Shown here one piece after another: positions 38,001 through 49,383 of a DNA stretch of 64,000 bases. Source of the DNA: Archilochus colubris (taxonomy: Eukaryota > Chordata > Aves > Apodiformes > Trochilidae); contig CM041084.1 in NCBI GenBank assembly GCA_023079485.1, positions 105,362,967-105,426,966 of the forward strand. Direction: 5' to 3'. Below the pieces are notes generated by a model. That model saw nothing but the letters and a program-made list of their open reading frames with translations, made no database searches and was not told the origin of the DNA. The position numbers and the translations under genes are program-made. Position 1 is the first letter of the stretch, and each line of letters starts with the position of its first letter.

Positions 38001-41000
38001 CAGTACTGCCTGACTCCAAAAAGCCTTTTGTAAACTCCAAACTTGTCAAAAAGTATGGTTCCCCCTCTCCCCTTTCCAGGTGGTGGGCTTCTACTCATCT
38101 ACATATAGAAACACCAGCAAGATGCTGACATACATTTTTGGCTTAAATCTTAGACTGATATTTCTTCCTCTAAATTGGCACTTCAACAAATTGTTCTTCT
38201 CATTGGTCTTGACACATATTTCCCCTGATCTGGAACTAGGCTGAAGTCTGGCAGCATTCATAGATGTGGGTAGCTATTCCTTCATTCATTTCCAGGCCCA
38301 CAGACACTCTTCTTTCCTCTCTACTTGCCTACCTTGTCTGAACAGGACTTACACCAAGGGGAAACTATGAGTACAAGCAAATAAATAATTCCACCATAAT
38401 CTAAGTGACCCCAAAGCGTTGTTGTGCTCTCACAATAGAGAGGTTCTCATGAATATGCCAAAGGAAGTCAACAAGGTGCCATCTCCTTCTCACACTGTTT
38501 CCAAGGTCATTTATCCAGAAGGAAGTATGACTTTGTTGGTTATATATAGGGTATGGATGGATACAAAATACTCTGTTATGTGGCCCAGTCAAATTAATAA
38601 TGCCAGTTATTGGAATGCCAGACACTGCTCAAAGAGTTTTGAAAGGAGTGAATTGTCTTTGTCTCATATCAAGTCCCTGAATAACGGGGAAAAAGAATCC
38701 TGTTTGTCAGCTGCTTCCTTGATTACCTTCAATGAGAGTACACAGAGCTGGTTTTATTTTCACTTGGCAATTTCTGTGTTGCTATGACTTCACTAATCTC
38801 CAGTCCATAAATCATTTGAGTAAACAACACACCAGCAAGCTCAAATCCAGAGGAAATTTCTCCAAGGCAAGTTTTTTTTTTCATCTTTCTGTTTTAAAGG
38901 AAGAACTCAGGAGATTCCTCCTATATGGGATGTCACTGTGAGAAAAAAAACTCCTGACATTCCTGAGGTTTAGCTTTAAAGCATATCATTAAGTGTATGT
39001 ATTAAAGTGAATAGAGAATAGCACAGTAGGGTCAGCTGCATTTTTTTCTCTCTCTGAGTTCTGCTCCCTCTTGACCCTTACATGAGGATCCTTCTGTTGA
39101 CTAGAGGGTCACTGCTTCTCCTCCCACTTCAAAACCCTTCCTCCTAGCAACAGAAAAACTATCGATGTGTAGAGGCTTTCAAGGCAGCCCATAGCTGTGC
39201 TCCCTTGAATGTCAAAAGGGGTTGGTCTCACAGCTACAAATCAAATGTCATTTTACTTAATAATGTTTTTCGTAGCAGTCTGTATCTCGTCTGAGTTGTT
39301 TAGTTGCACATCTATCCTTTGAGTTTTCCCTATAGCTGCAATCCAGTGCAAATAACCCTGAGACAGGGGAAATGTGCGTCAGCTTTATAACACAACTTAA
39401 AATATAATCCTACAGGGAAAAACACTTTATAGGAATCAGAGGCAGAAAAAACAGCATGCACAGATGTACTTACGTGAACAGGTAGTCAGCTGGTCTCAGT
39501 CTCCATTGCCTTGTATCTTGCTATTAAAACACTACAGAATGAGTTCAAAACGCAAGGAAAACACCAAAAGGCCCAGAAAGTAGTGTTCATACCATCATCC
39601 ACTTAGTGCAAACATTAGTAGCGACATGATGTGAAAAACAAAGGCAAATGGTGGAACACTTTTGTTCGTGGTGGGGGAAGGGACAAGACATAAGAAGATA
39701 ACTCTGGGAAAGAACCAAAAATTTAAAAATCTCTTGCAGGATGTGAGTGCCAGCCTTTGGGAAATTCTTGCCATGGGCCATAGAGAAGGATGGTGTGGGT
39801 ACCTTTTAATCAGCTTCTAATCAGCTTCTGCTGGGTGAATTGTATAGCCTTTCTTTATAAATAAAGGATTTTCTTAATAGTTGACAGACAAAAAAAAACA
39901 GGTGAATGATCTGATGTCTAGTGAATGCCTAGATATGAGTTAGATATATTGTCTGATGAGAGCAAGAAACTTGATTCCCTTGGCAATCGGCTTACCCACC
40001 TGTAAAATGGTACTATTATTTTTCTCACAGTAATGAAGAAGGCCAAGGAGTTGTTACTTTTATTCTCAGTCCCGTCAGTGGAAAAGTATCTCTGCTTTAT
40101 CATGATATCAGGATAGGTGTTTTTTTTCTATCCCCCAGCTTCCCTAATTCTCTTCCATTAAAGTATCTATCCTGAGTTTTCCAGCATGTTGTGATTTTCC
40201 CCAGCTGCATCTTGCTTCTTTGGTGCCACAGGAGACAGGCGCCAAGACAATATTTGAGAGGCTTTGTTTTCTCCTCATCTGCCTACACATGTGGCTCAGC
40301 TCCCTCCATTCTCTGGCTCTTGGCTCTCTTCAGCATTGCTCCAGGCTCACCACTCACAGGAGCCATGGAGGCTTTCCGGCCTGTCAGTTTTTGAGAGAGT
40401 TTGCTCAGAGGTATCCTTGGGAGAGTCTTCACTTCTCTCCAATAGCAGTAAGAAATCCCCAGTATGAAGCAATTTAAAGGATGGTAAGAGGGTGGAGACC
40501 TGCATCACACAAGTCCTGGCACAGAAAAGGAAGCCCCAAGACACAAATCTCTTTTCTGTTCCTGCAAGGCATATTTCCCCTTTGCTTCCACTTTCCTTCT
40601 TTCACATGAGATGATCTGCCAGAAAATATTTCTTCAACTATCTTCAAATGTTCATCTTCTTTTTGACTACCCCAAGGGCAAACTCAGTTCCTGTTTTATT
40701 ATCACCTTTTTTTTTTGCCACAGAGCTGGCGTGGAGCAATCTCCAAATAAAAGCACTGCTTTTTCATCCAGAGTTGACAAAGTGCTCTATAAAGGTGAGC
40801 AGGCAATGGGGGTCCCATCCACCCAGTGAGGTTAAATGTCCTGTTTCAGGCCACACAACGGGGTGTAGTAGTTCTCACACTCAACTTGTGACTCCTCATC
40901 TCTGCCCCACCGGGAAACACTTGTTAAATCTGTACACAAAGCAAGCACCAACAGGACAGCTAGGTGGGAAGGTGAGCTCTCCCCAGAATGATCACTTCAG

Positions 41001-42100
41001 AAAGTCCCCTGGAAAAAAATCCAACACTTCTTCGGGAAGAAGTTCTCTCCAAAAAATGTGAAACTGTCCAGGGTGAGCTGCTCATTCCGATAGTTAGAAT
41101 GACTTGGGCTTTTTCCTTCATGTCATCATCCTATTTCACTGAAAACACCTCAGTAGCATCACCTGTTTTCTGTACAGGGTGTCTTTGTTGAGTACCTTAT
41201 GCAGCTACACTATGCTATGTACACCACTACAGCAGAAGGACAAATTTAGTTATCAATGAAACTGTTGACTGTTATTATTTTTTCTGATGTTCTCTCCCCT
41301 TGACTTTGAAAAATTTGCCTGCATGCTCCTCATCTTCTGTTCATCTGCCTTCTCCAATCTTCTGTCATTCACATCAAAATAACGCACAATAAAAAACAGC
41401 TTTAAAGCAAAGAAAAATTATTGAACACCAAAAAGGTCAGACATATAAAGTTACTTATTTCTGCAATGAAAGTGGGATGTGACTCTTCTTCCCAAAAGCT
41501 TTCTACTGGATGGAATCTTGCTGAACTGAAGACTTTTGAGCATCACAAGATTCATTCATAAAACAGACATAGAACTTGTGGGGTAACTTGTTTTTAAGTT
41601 AAAATGTATATGTGTGTGTGGTATTATCTTTAAAAATAAAGATATTAAAAAAAATAATAAAGATATTTAAAAAACCCTAAGATACTCCTTTTTAATATTT
41701 ACTTTCTAAACAGACGTGATAGCAAATCAAAATTTCTTTAAAGGCAATTTTACTCCAGGAGATCATAAAATAAAAAAACAAAAAACAAAAAAATAAAACC
41801 AAACCAACAACACATTTATATTGAAAAACCTTAACTAAAAAGACATTTTGCTAGTCAATTTTCATGACTGATCACAGACTGCATAAGTGAAAGGGCCAGC
41901 ATATATGCATGGCTGAATCTTAAACATGATACTGCTCACCATTTATATTGCCATTTGTTGTTGATTTGTGCTCCTCTTTTATCTACAGCTGCTTGGAGTC
42001 TGCAAAGCTTTAACACAGTCAAATGTGCCCAGGAAGACAACATCTGGTAGGAGTAGCTCATACACTGCGACCCAGAACCTACCACTACTAAGGAAGCCTA

Positions 42101-42144
42101 CTACCAGTTACAGCTACCAGTTACCAGCTACTCCCAGTTACAGT
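42101..42144. repeat. Small minisatellite of CTACCAGTTACAG-type units
   Basis: Three imperfect units of 13 to 16 bases (CTACCAGTTACAG, CTACCAGTTACCAG, CTACTCCCAGTTACAG) follow each other. They produce a short Ser/Tyr-rich frame, which I take to be a repeat artefact. Confidence 0.75.
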
Positions 42145-43384
42145 TGCTCCTAAAATGGTGACTACTTCACTTGCAATTAGTGGAGCCACCCAGAATAATG
42201 AGGTGCAGAGGGATGGTGGAGATGGTGGCCACCACAACATCAGCCACCACCTCTTCTATTTGATGGGGCTCAGGAGGGACACCCAGGCAGCCTGAGAAAA
42301 AGGGGGGAGAGCAAAGCAAAGCTGGAACCCCATCCCAGGAACCAGGAGAAAGTGCCAGGGCAGTGAGGAGGAGGAACAGTGGAGGCTGAAGAAGAAAGTG
42401 ATGCACTGAACAATTAATTGCCAGATTTTAAGGTAATCTAAACATCATATAATCACCAGCTAATTTAGATATTTGTGCAGTTGATTGAATATATGCAAAG
42501 AAAGCATCATTATTTATAATTATTTTTAAATGTTTGGAATTTATTAGAGTTGACTGTGGAAAAGAGATAATTAAAGATTTTATATATAATTAATGTGCTG
42601 AGTTATAAAAAGCACTGCTTAGGGTAGGGGTTTTCCAGCAGTTAGCAAGATGGTTGAGACTGTAATGACAACTGTACATTTAAAGATGTTTTCAGTTCAC
42701 ATAAATATGTATAGAAAAATAATTTCACAGTGAGTGCATAAAGAACAGACCTTCATCTTCAATTTTTGGATCCTTATACATGAGCAAGTACAGGGGAAAG
42801 ACGAAGTTATGGGAGAGAAGAAAGTCCAGACTGCTGGGAGACATGGATTTCTCTTGTCTTCAATATGTGCAGAATCCCTGCTTGTGCAGGCAAAGCCAGA
42901 TGTTAATTTCTGAATGTGTTCAAAGTTGTTTTCTCAAATAAAGTTGATGCACAAGCAGTGCAAAAGAAGAAGAGAAGAGTTTGAAAAACTGAAGGTACAG
43001 CTCTTTTTATTAAGAAAAAAACTCTTTAGAATTTCTTCATAATTTAATGACTGGGAGGAGGGAGGGCCAGACTTTTCACTTCAATTTACTTGAGAGAATT
43101 GAGGTGGTGATATTTGATTGTTCAAGCCCTAGAGGCAGGGAGGCATCCTTTAGCAATAGAGTCCAATTTAATGGAAGGTTCAAGGAAGATGGCAAAATTC
43201 ATCCAGCAAACAGGTAAGTTTTGTTTGGTTCTGCATATGCTCTGCACTCACCATGATAAGAAATATTTGAGTTTCAGACCCTTTGTCATGTTTACCTGCA
43301 TGTTCAAGTCCCAGTGTACCCAAAGTGGAAAGCCAAAAAACTGGGATGTATTCTGGGAAGGGCCAATTTGTGGTGCAGGGCACT

Positions 43385-43618
43385 AACATCAGCCCTGAAA
43401 GAATTTCTTTACAGAGAGGGTGATCAGACATTGGAATGGGCTGCCCACTGAAGTAGTGGATTTTCCATCCCTGGAGATATTTAAAAAGAGACTGGATGTG
43501 GCACTCAGTGCCATGGTCTGGTAACTGCAGTGGTAGTGGATCAAGGGTTGGACTTGATGATATCTGAGGTCCCTTCCAACCCAGCCAGTTCTATGATTCT
43601 ATGATTCTATGATTCTAA
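43385..43618 (+). mobile_element. CR1 LINE 3' end
   Basis: Strongly 5'-truncated CR1. It starts within the last codons of ORF2 (GRVIRHWNGLPTEVVDFPSL-type text) and includes the 3' UTR hairpin region GGTTGGACTTGATGATATC / CCTTCCAACCC. It ends with three ATGATTCT octamers (about 43593..43616). The closeness to the 57750..57920 copy suggests the same subfamily. No TSD is obvious. Confidence 0.95.
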
Positions 43619-44605
43619 GGAACCCAATGCAGTTGAGCTGCCAGATCCTTTTGCAGAGTTCATGCCAGGGTGTGCTGCAGGAAGCCCAGGAATAGTGGGT
43701 TCTATTGGTACTTCATGCTCAGGGAATCAGCCTGGGGGGTGGTCCAGGAGTCTGTTAAATGCTCAGAGGTGAAAGTTGTCCAGACTCCATGATGGACAAA
43801 GAATTACAAGCATGAAAATTGTATGGAAAGGCCAAAGTTCTCTGGCTAGGAGCCTGAGATTCATCATAAAGAGACATATGCACCTACTGGTTTCCAGTAG
43901 CTTATATCTGAATCTCTGTATCACCTTTCAAACTGGCACTGAACATCTAAAGCTATCAAAACAGAATTTTCCATCAGAGGTACAGAAAGACTTGACACTT
44001 CACCCATCAGGAGGACTGGGCTTGCCAGATTTCCCCCACACTGTACTATTTGGTCTTCATGCTCACCAGGAAAAATAAATTCAGACTGTGCACGGGAAAG
44101 CAAAGAGCAGATGGTGAACTGGAGCCTATACAGGGAATTAATTTTTCTCTGAAGGAAAAATACTAGTATTGCACATAATATTTCCTCAAAACAGATAGGT
44201 GAGAGAAAAAAAAATATTTCTGTGTTTCTTGGGTTTTTTTACTTAGGTTTTAAGATCCTTACTGGGTCCTTGCTATTGCCTGACTGTCTGCTGCACATGG
44301 AGAGACTCCCTCACATTTTAGATAACCACTTAGCCTCCTGGAGAACAAGAGCAGTCAGGGTGAGCCTTGTGTAACCTCCACAAACTGAAATCAATCCCTC
44401 CTGTAATGGCTTTCCCAACTCTTTTCTTTTGTTTCTCGCCAAGCCAAGGAGCATACCTGAAACCAACAAAGAGGATATGGTAAAGAGTTTCCCACCACAG
44501 AAACTTCATTACATCTTTAAAACTAGAACTTAGGGCTGCTTTCTGAAAATCAGATGTCCTTTTCTTCAGCACTTTGAATATGAATTTGAGGCTGTATGTT
44601 TGTAT

Positions 44606-44631
44606 GGACTTTAAAATGAATTTTAAAGTCC
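44606..44631. other. Perfect 11-bp hairpin with TGAA tetraloop
   Basis: GGACTTTAAAA (44606..44616) and TTTTAAAGTCC (44621..44631) are exact reverse complements separated by TGAA. Probably chance or an inverted duplication; no T-run terminator or gene end is nearby. Confidence 0.7.
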
Positions 44632-44894
44632 TTGAAGAGAAAGTCCCTTAAGATGATGTTTTCCACATGTGCCTGAGATTTAAATACTACTAAAAGCCAT
44701 TTATAGCATAGACCTTCATTGATGAGAGCAGCATTCAGTGCCTGCTGGCTGCTCCCCTCCCTTCTGCAGAATATCTTAACTTTGCAGGAGCACTAATGGC
44801 AGAAGAATACCTGACACCCCCAAATTCGCTGACTATTGAAGGAATTTATCACAAATTGCCCCTGCCCCAGCATCCTAATAAATAAATAGCAAAG

Positions 44895-44911
44895 AAAAAA
44901 AAAAAAAAAAA
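44895..44911. repeat. Poly(A) run
   Basis: Seventeen A residues preceded by AATAAATAAATA. This could mark the tail of an old retrocopy on the plus strand, but I recognise no coding sequence upstream. Confidence 0.7.
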
Positions 44912-45373
44912 GCAAAGGCTCATACCTCAGCTTCAAAGAGTGGAGGCTGGAGAACTCAATGCCACCCACCTGCTCAAGGTGTCATTTTGCCCTCATTGCA
45001 AACAGGCACTTACTCTGTTTCTCTGCAGAGTGAGATACTTAAAAAATGAGAACATATCCCTGCTAATGGAAGATAATACTGTGGAAAGAAGGAAGATATA
45101 ACTCCTAGATATATGTTCCCTGGTTTTAGGGATTTAATGGGAAAGAAGAGAACTCCTGATGAGTTAGTTATTCTCAGCCTACTCTCCAGTTGTGGTCTTA
45201 CTCCTACTCAGGGTCCTGGTATTTAGCAAATAAAATTCTTTTTCCACACTAGTGGGTTTCTCCCACCAAAATCTAATGAGGTTCTGTCTGGGGGCATAAC
45301 ACTGAGAGATCTGAGGGATGGCCATAGATTTCAAAATGCCAGCTCTGAGATTGCTCCTCAGACATCCCCAGGA

Positions 45374-45910
45374 GTGCCAAGCTATCCTGGAGCTCACAGC
45401 CAAAGAGCCAAGGTGGGAGGACACCACAGCAAGCAGATGCCAGCTCTGACCAGGGACTCCTTTCTCCCTCCCAGCTCTTCAGCACTCATGAGCAGCTTGA
45501 GGACCCCACTAACATGTGAGATACTCTGTCAGCAGAAGAACACTGTCCTTCAGAAGAGGACTGCATGGTGGTTTCTGTTCAGGTTTAGAGAACTGCCATT
45601 GACACACTGTGCCAGGTGGCTGTCACCATGCCAAGAGCAACTCCAGAGGCCCTCCTGGTTGGAGACAAGAGCTGAAGATGCAAACCTCAAACTTCACCTT
45701 CTTTGTCACACAAGAGAGATGAGGAGGATCTGCATGAAGGGGAGAACAAATGGGCTCTGGCAGGACTCTGCCACCCACCCTGATACAGAGGCACTGACTG
45801 CCTTGCTTTCCCAGGTCATGAGCTGGGGTTTCTGCAGGAGAACCAATAGCAAGGGCAGGCTGAGCACAGGTGGGTTCATCAGACACCTCTGGCTTTACTT
45901 TCCATCCTGA
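45374..45910 (+). other. Unexplained 178-codon ORF, probably chance
   Basis: The longest open frame outside the transposons, lying in a locally GC-richer stretch. The product is rich in Ser, Leu, Arg and Thr, with no signal peptide, membrane segment, repeat or domain that I recognise. Opposite-strand frames overlap it (45273..45485, 45623..45886). GC-rich stretches have fewer stops, so this is more likely chance than a gene. Confidence 0.12.
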
Positions 45911-48175
45911 TCTCAGGTATGGTGTTACCCATTTCCTCTCCTACATCTGATCAAACTACAAATGACTCGTTAAAAAAATCCCGATGATTCAAATCACAAA
46001 CAAAATAAGTCACCACACCTCTCTAGAGCACCTCTTCTCCTCTGCCTGTGAACCCCAATGACAGGAGATGCTGGCTCCACCACACTGAGATGAACACCTC
46101 GGGAGGCAGGAGGGGAGCTGCTGTGAAACTCAATGCCACTGAGGAAAGGATGTGAAAGCAGGTCATGCAGATGTATCTGGACCTTGGCTGGGGTCTGGGG
46201 TAGGTGAGTTTTGAAATTACATATGTCCTGGGGCTTCTAAAGATGCCCAGCACCATCCTAGGTAGGTTTTAGTCACATGCCTCTGGCTCCCTAATTAAGT
46301 GGGAAGCCACAAGCAGGGCAGAGTCAATCTACTGGAAGAAGTTTCCCTCTTCTGAGGTTGTTTCTGTCCAAGAGAATGACTAAAATGATTATAAATTATA
46401 TTATTTTGTCCTTAAAAAGTCAGAAGAAAATCTGCTCTGAGCCAGGCTGCTCTTTCCCTGGACTTCAGAGAAGTGCCTGTTTGTTTCCCAAACAGACCTT
46501 TGTGGCAGAGGATCAGAGACCAAAAGGAAATACCTGGCTCTGGATGGCGACTGAAAGGGTGGGAGAGCTGGGAAGTGGCACAGCCCGGGCTCTCCCACGG
46601 CTCCATCCCTAGTGATGGAGTGCAGCACTGTGTGAGCCCTGAGTTTGTCCTTGTGACAGATCTGGTGAGGTTCAGGAGAGTTGCAGCAAAATACTCAAGT
46701 TTAGAAATGATCTCGTTCCCGTACCATATTAGCTGTATTTCCCTTCTGTCATTGCCATTTACAAGGATATTGACATATAAACCAATGTTTGTTTTGTTGA
46801 GCTCATTTTCTCTTCCTACCTATTTCCCCTCTGAAATCATGAGGTGAACTATTTGCAGAAACAATATATTTGATAAATATACTCCTTTTTCCTTTTCACA
46901 AATTATCTGGGAAGAGACATTGATTTTTTTATTACTTTGTTCATTATCTACAGGTTTTGTCAAATTGTTTACAATAACACTCCAAACCATGAATTGCTAC
47001 CAAGCAGCCTGTCACAGCTATCATTAACAATTTGACTTAGTGATTTACTTTCTGGAGCTGAATCTTGAATAATTCCTCATGTCATTTCCAAATCCCAAAG
47101 ACACTGTTAATTTGCTTTGCAAGAGCATCTTCTCTTCCCTGTGTCAGGATGACACTGCGCTAGATGCTGCATAAACACAGATGAAAAAATTCTTATTCCA
47201 ATATACAGGTTAAGTCCAGAAATTGCTGGGTATCACCAGAAAAGCCTGAGCACAGAAAAAGGCTGTACTGGTCAATATGATGGATGTCAGTTTAACATCA
47301 GAGCACACAAATAGTTGTCAAATATTTTGTAGGCATAACAGTAAAGAGCCTTTCTAAGCAGAGACAGGAAAAACAATGGGGCATTTTACATAAACACCTA
47401 GATCATTTTGGTTTATTCATTTTTTGATAGTTATAATCCCCTATATTATTTAATATTACATGAGTTCTTCCCAGACCTCACAGGCTAGCTGCATGAACAA
47501 CTCTGGTATTAAGACATCTAGAAAAACAATATTTGTAGAGATATTTGTGCTCTCCATTACCATTTCTTGTAATTATATTTTCTGATAGTAAAAGACATCA
47601 CAGAGCAAATATAAGAAAATATACTTTCTCAACCTTTATCTTAAAAAACAATTTCTCAAGTCCAATAAGGAAACATTCTTATTTTAATTGCAGTTTTTCC
47701 TGCCTGAAGAAGAAAGAGTTTACATGAAGTGGCAGAGAAAAGAGTCCATGTATGAAGACTTTTCCCCATAATTTTCTGCAAGGAGCTCACAGCTCTTTAG
47801 AACTAATAATCACCATTTCAATATATAAAATCAAGCTTCAGCAGAATCGAGGCAAAGCATATCATATGTGACTGCTGGGATTATATAATGGGGAAGTTCG
47901 CATTGACTTTTATAAAGCATTGGATTCCAGAGATTTAAAAATTAGGCTCGGAGGCTGACCCAGTTTGGGTGGAAAAAGCTTACAGAATCCCAAGGAAGAG
48001 CATAGCCCAGGGAGAAGTCTCAGGAGGTACAGTTATTTTTAACCTTTCAGACCTATGTGACAAAGAATGAATTCTGAAAACTCTGGGTAGAAAAGAGGTA
48101 TTTAGTTTTGAAATTTTAGAATCCTCTACTCCCTCCCTTAGAGCTTGACCCTGGCAGAAAACTTGTGCAGAAAAC

Positions 48176-48230
48176 TTTTTTTTCTTTTTTTCTTTTTTTC
48201 TTTTTTTCTTTTTTTCTTTTTTTTTTTTTT
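48176..48230. repeat. T7C polypyrimidine microsatellite
   Basis: Repeated TTTTTTTC octamers (about five) ending in a pure T run. On the minus strand it is an A-rich tract, so it may have begun as the poly(A) tail of a minus-strand retrocopy. No such copy is recognisable to the right. Confidence 0.95.
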
Positions 48231-48600
48231 ATTAAGAAAAAATTTTGGAACAGGCTGAAGCTGCCATTTCACTCCTCCCTCCACAAGTGTGCGAGACAAA
48301 AGCAAAACACTTTCTAGGATGCAACTCAGCTAAAGAATTATGCAAGGCTAGAATCCATTTTAGCTAGAATTGAGAAAGTTCTAACCAAATATGGCTTTCA
48401 AAAACTTTTGAAATAAAAACCATGTATTTACCCTCAGAAATAACTTTTGAAAATACTCTAAAAGTTTTCCAGTGATTAAGTGTGCCTCATTAGGGATTTC
48501 AAGCAATATTTGATCTGGACAAATATTCTGTTGAAATAGTAAATTAATCTACTTTCAACCTATTGCAGGTTTCAGCCCTTCTTATGAATGTGACAGGACC

Positions 48601-48652
48601 TAGCTGAGTAGATTTTATTAGATCTATTCTAGCTGAGTAGATTTTATTAGAT
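48601..48652. repeat. 29-bp tandem duplication
   Basis: TAGCTGAGTAGATTTTATTA begins at 48601 and again at 48630. The first 23 bases of each copy are identical. A recent local duplication. Confidence 0.95.
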
Positions 48653-49047
48653 ATGCTGGACACCATGTCAGAGATGGATTTATTTGTAGTGGAGTAATAT
48701 TGCCTGGGCATTTGTTTTTCAGATCAGGTAAGGATGAGATGCTCATATTGTTTCCTAATCTTACCTTACCAGTGCATACATTTTTTTGTTGCTCTGAGGT
48801 AGAAAGAGGGCTGAGTACACATCATTTTGATAATCTAGTTATATAGTAGTTGCCATTAATGGTCTGAAATCCTCATTACTGTTTCACCTTCATTGTATAG
48901 CATAAAAGGACTAGACTAGGGCTTTAACACACAGCCATTCCCAGATTTCTAAACATGGAAAGGTAGGGAAATGCAAAAAAATAGAAGAGGCAGAACAAGA
49001 GTCTCATTTCCAAAGACCCTGCTAAAACCCAGGGCACAAATCAGGTG

Positions 49048-49383
49048 GGGAGATGTAGTGAAATGAGGCAACCAGGTGCCACTAATTGCCAGGGAGTGAG
49101 CATGAGCTTGTGTCAAGCCCACCTGTGCCTAATTAGGGCAGACCCCAACTGCGCATGAGCAGGGCCAGGGGGCCAATAAAAGGTGAGGCCTGAGACACAG
49201 GTGAAGCTCAGTCCTGAGTTAGCCAGCAGAGAGATCAGTGGCTCTTGGAGCAACAGCACCGATCCAGGCTAGTCAACTCTGAGAGCCATAGGCTTAGAGC
49301 GTTGCTCATGAGTCTCTGCTGGAACACCTGGTTGGACTTTGAAGCGCCATTCCCTAAGAGAGGTTTGTCTTGCTACAGGGAGA
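49048..49383 (+). mobile_element. Solo LTR of an endogenous retrovirus, with 6-bp target duplication
   Basis: The LTR spans 49054..49377 (324 bp). It starts TGTAG and ends CTACA, a perfect 5-bp terminal inverted repeat with the canonical TG...CA ends. It is flanked on both sides by the identical hexamer GGGAGA (49048..49053 and 49378..49383). Six-base duplications are typical of class II (ERVK-like) retroviruses. Inside is an AATAAA at 49175 within AATAAAAGG, which may act as a TATA-like box or a poly(A) signal; plus orientation is inferred from this. No internal viral sequence or second LTR is present, so the provirus was lost by LTR-LTR recombination. Confidence 0.85.
49175..49180 (+). promoter_or_regulatory. 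LTR AATAAA / TATA-like box
   Basis: AATAAA inside AATAAAAGG, about 120 bases from the LTR's left end and between GC-richer segments. In short LTRs this element can serve as a core promoter box or poly(A) signal. Which one cannot be told from sequence. Confidence 0.45.

Larger units (their letters stand above)
28207..43384. other. Intergenic, about 15 kb without a clear gene
   Basis: Unique, AT-rich sequence. Separate entries describe the small membrane ORF (28997..29188), a miRNA-like hairpin (29960..30028), an ATT microsatellite (33239..33258), a 19-bp duplication (35036..35073) and a small minisatellite (42101..42144). AT-rich runs occur at 41590..41830, with A-rich, T-rich and TATGTGTGTG tracts. 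Other frames up to 154 codons (31115..31579) show no motif and overlap opposite-strand frames. Confidence 0.5.
43619..49047. other. Intergenic, no gene recognised
   Basis: Unique sequence with an 11-bp hairpin (44606..44631), a 17-base A run (44895..44911), a 178-codon unexplained ORF (45374..45910), a T7C tract (48176..48230) and a 29-bp duplication (48601..48652). The AT-rich stretch 46880..47160 is free of obvious repeats and might be a conserved noncoding element, but nothing in the sequence alone proves this. Confidence 0.5.

Noticed and set aside
40648..41061. 137-codon ORF
   Set aside because: No domain, overlaps other frames and has ordinary intergenic composition.
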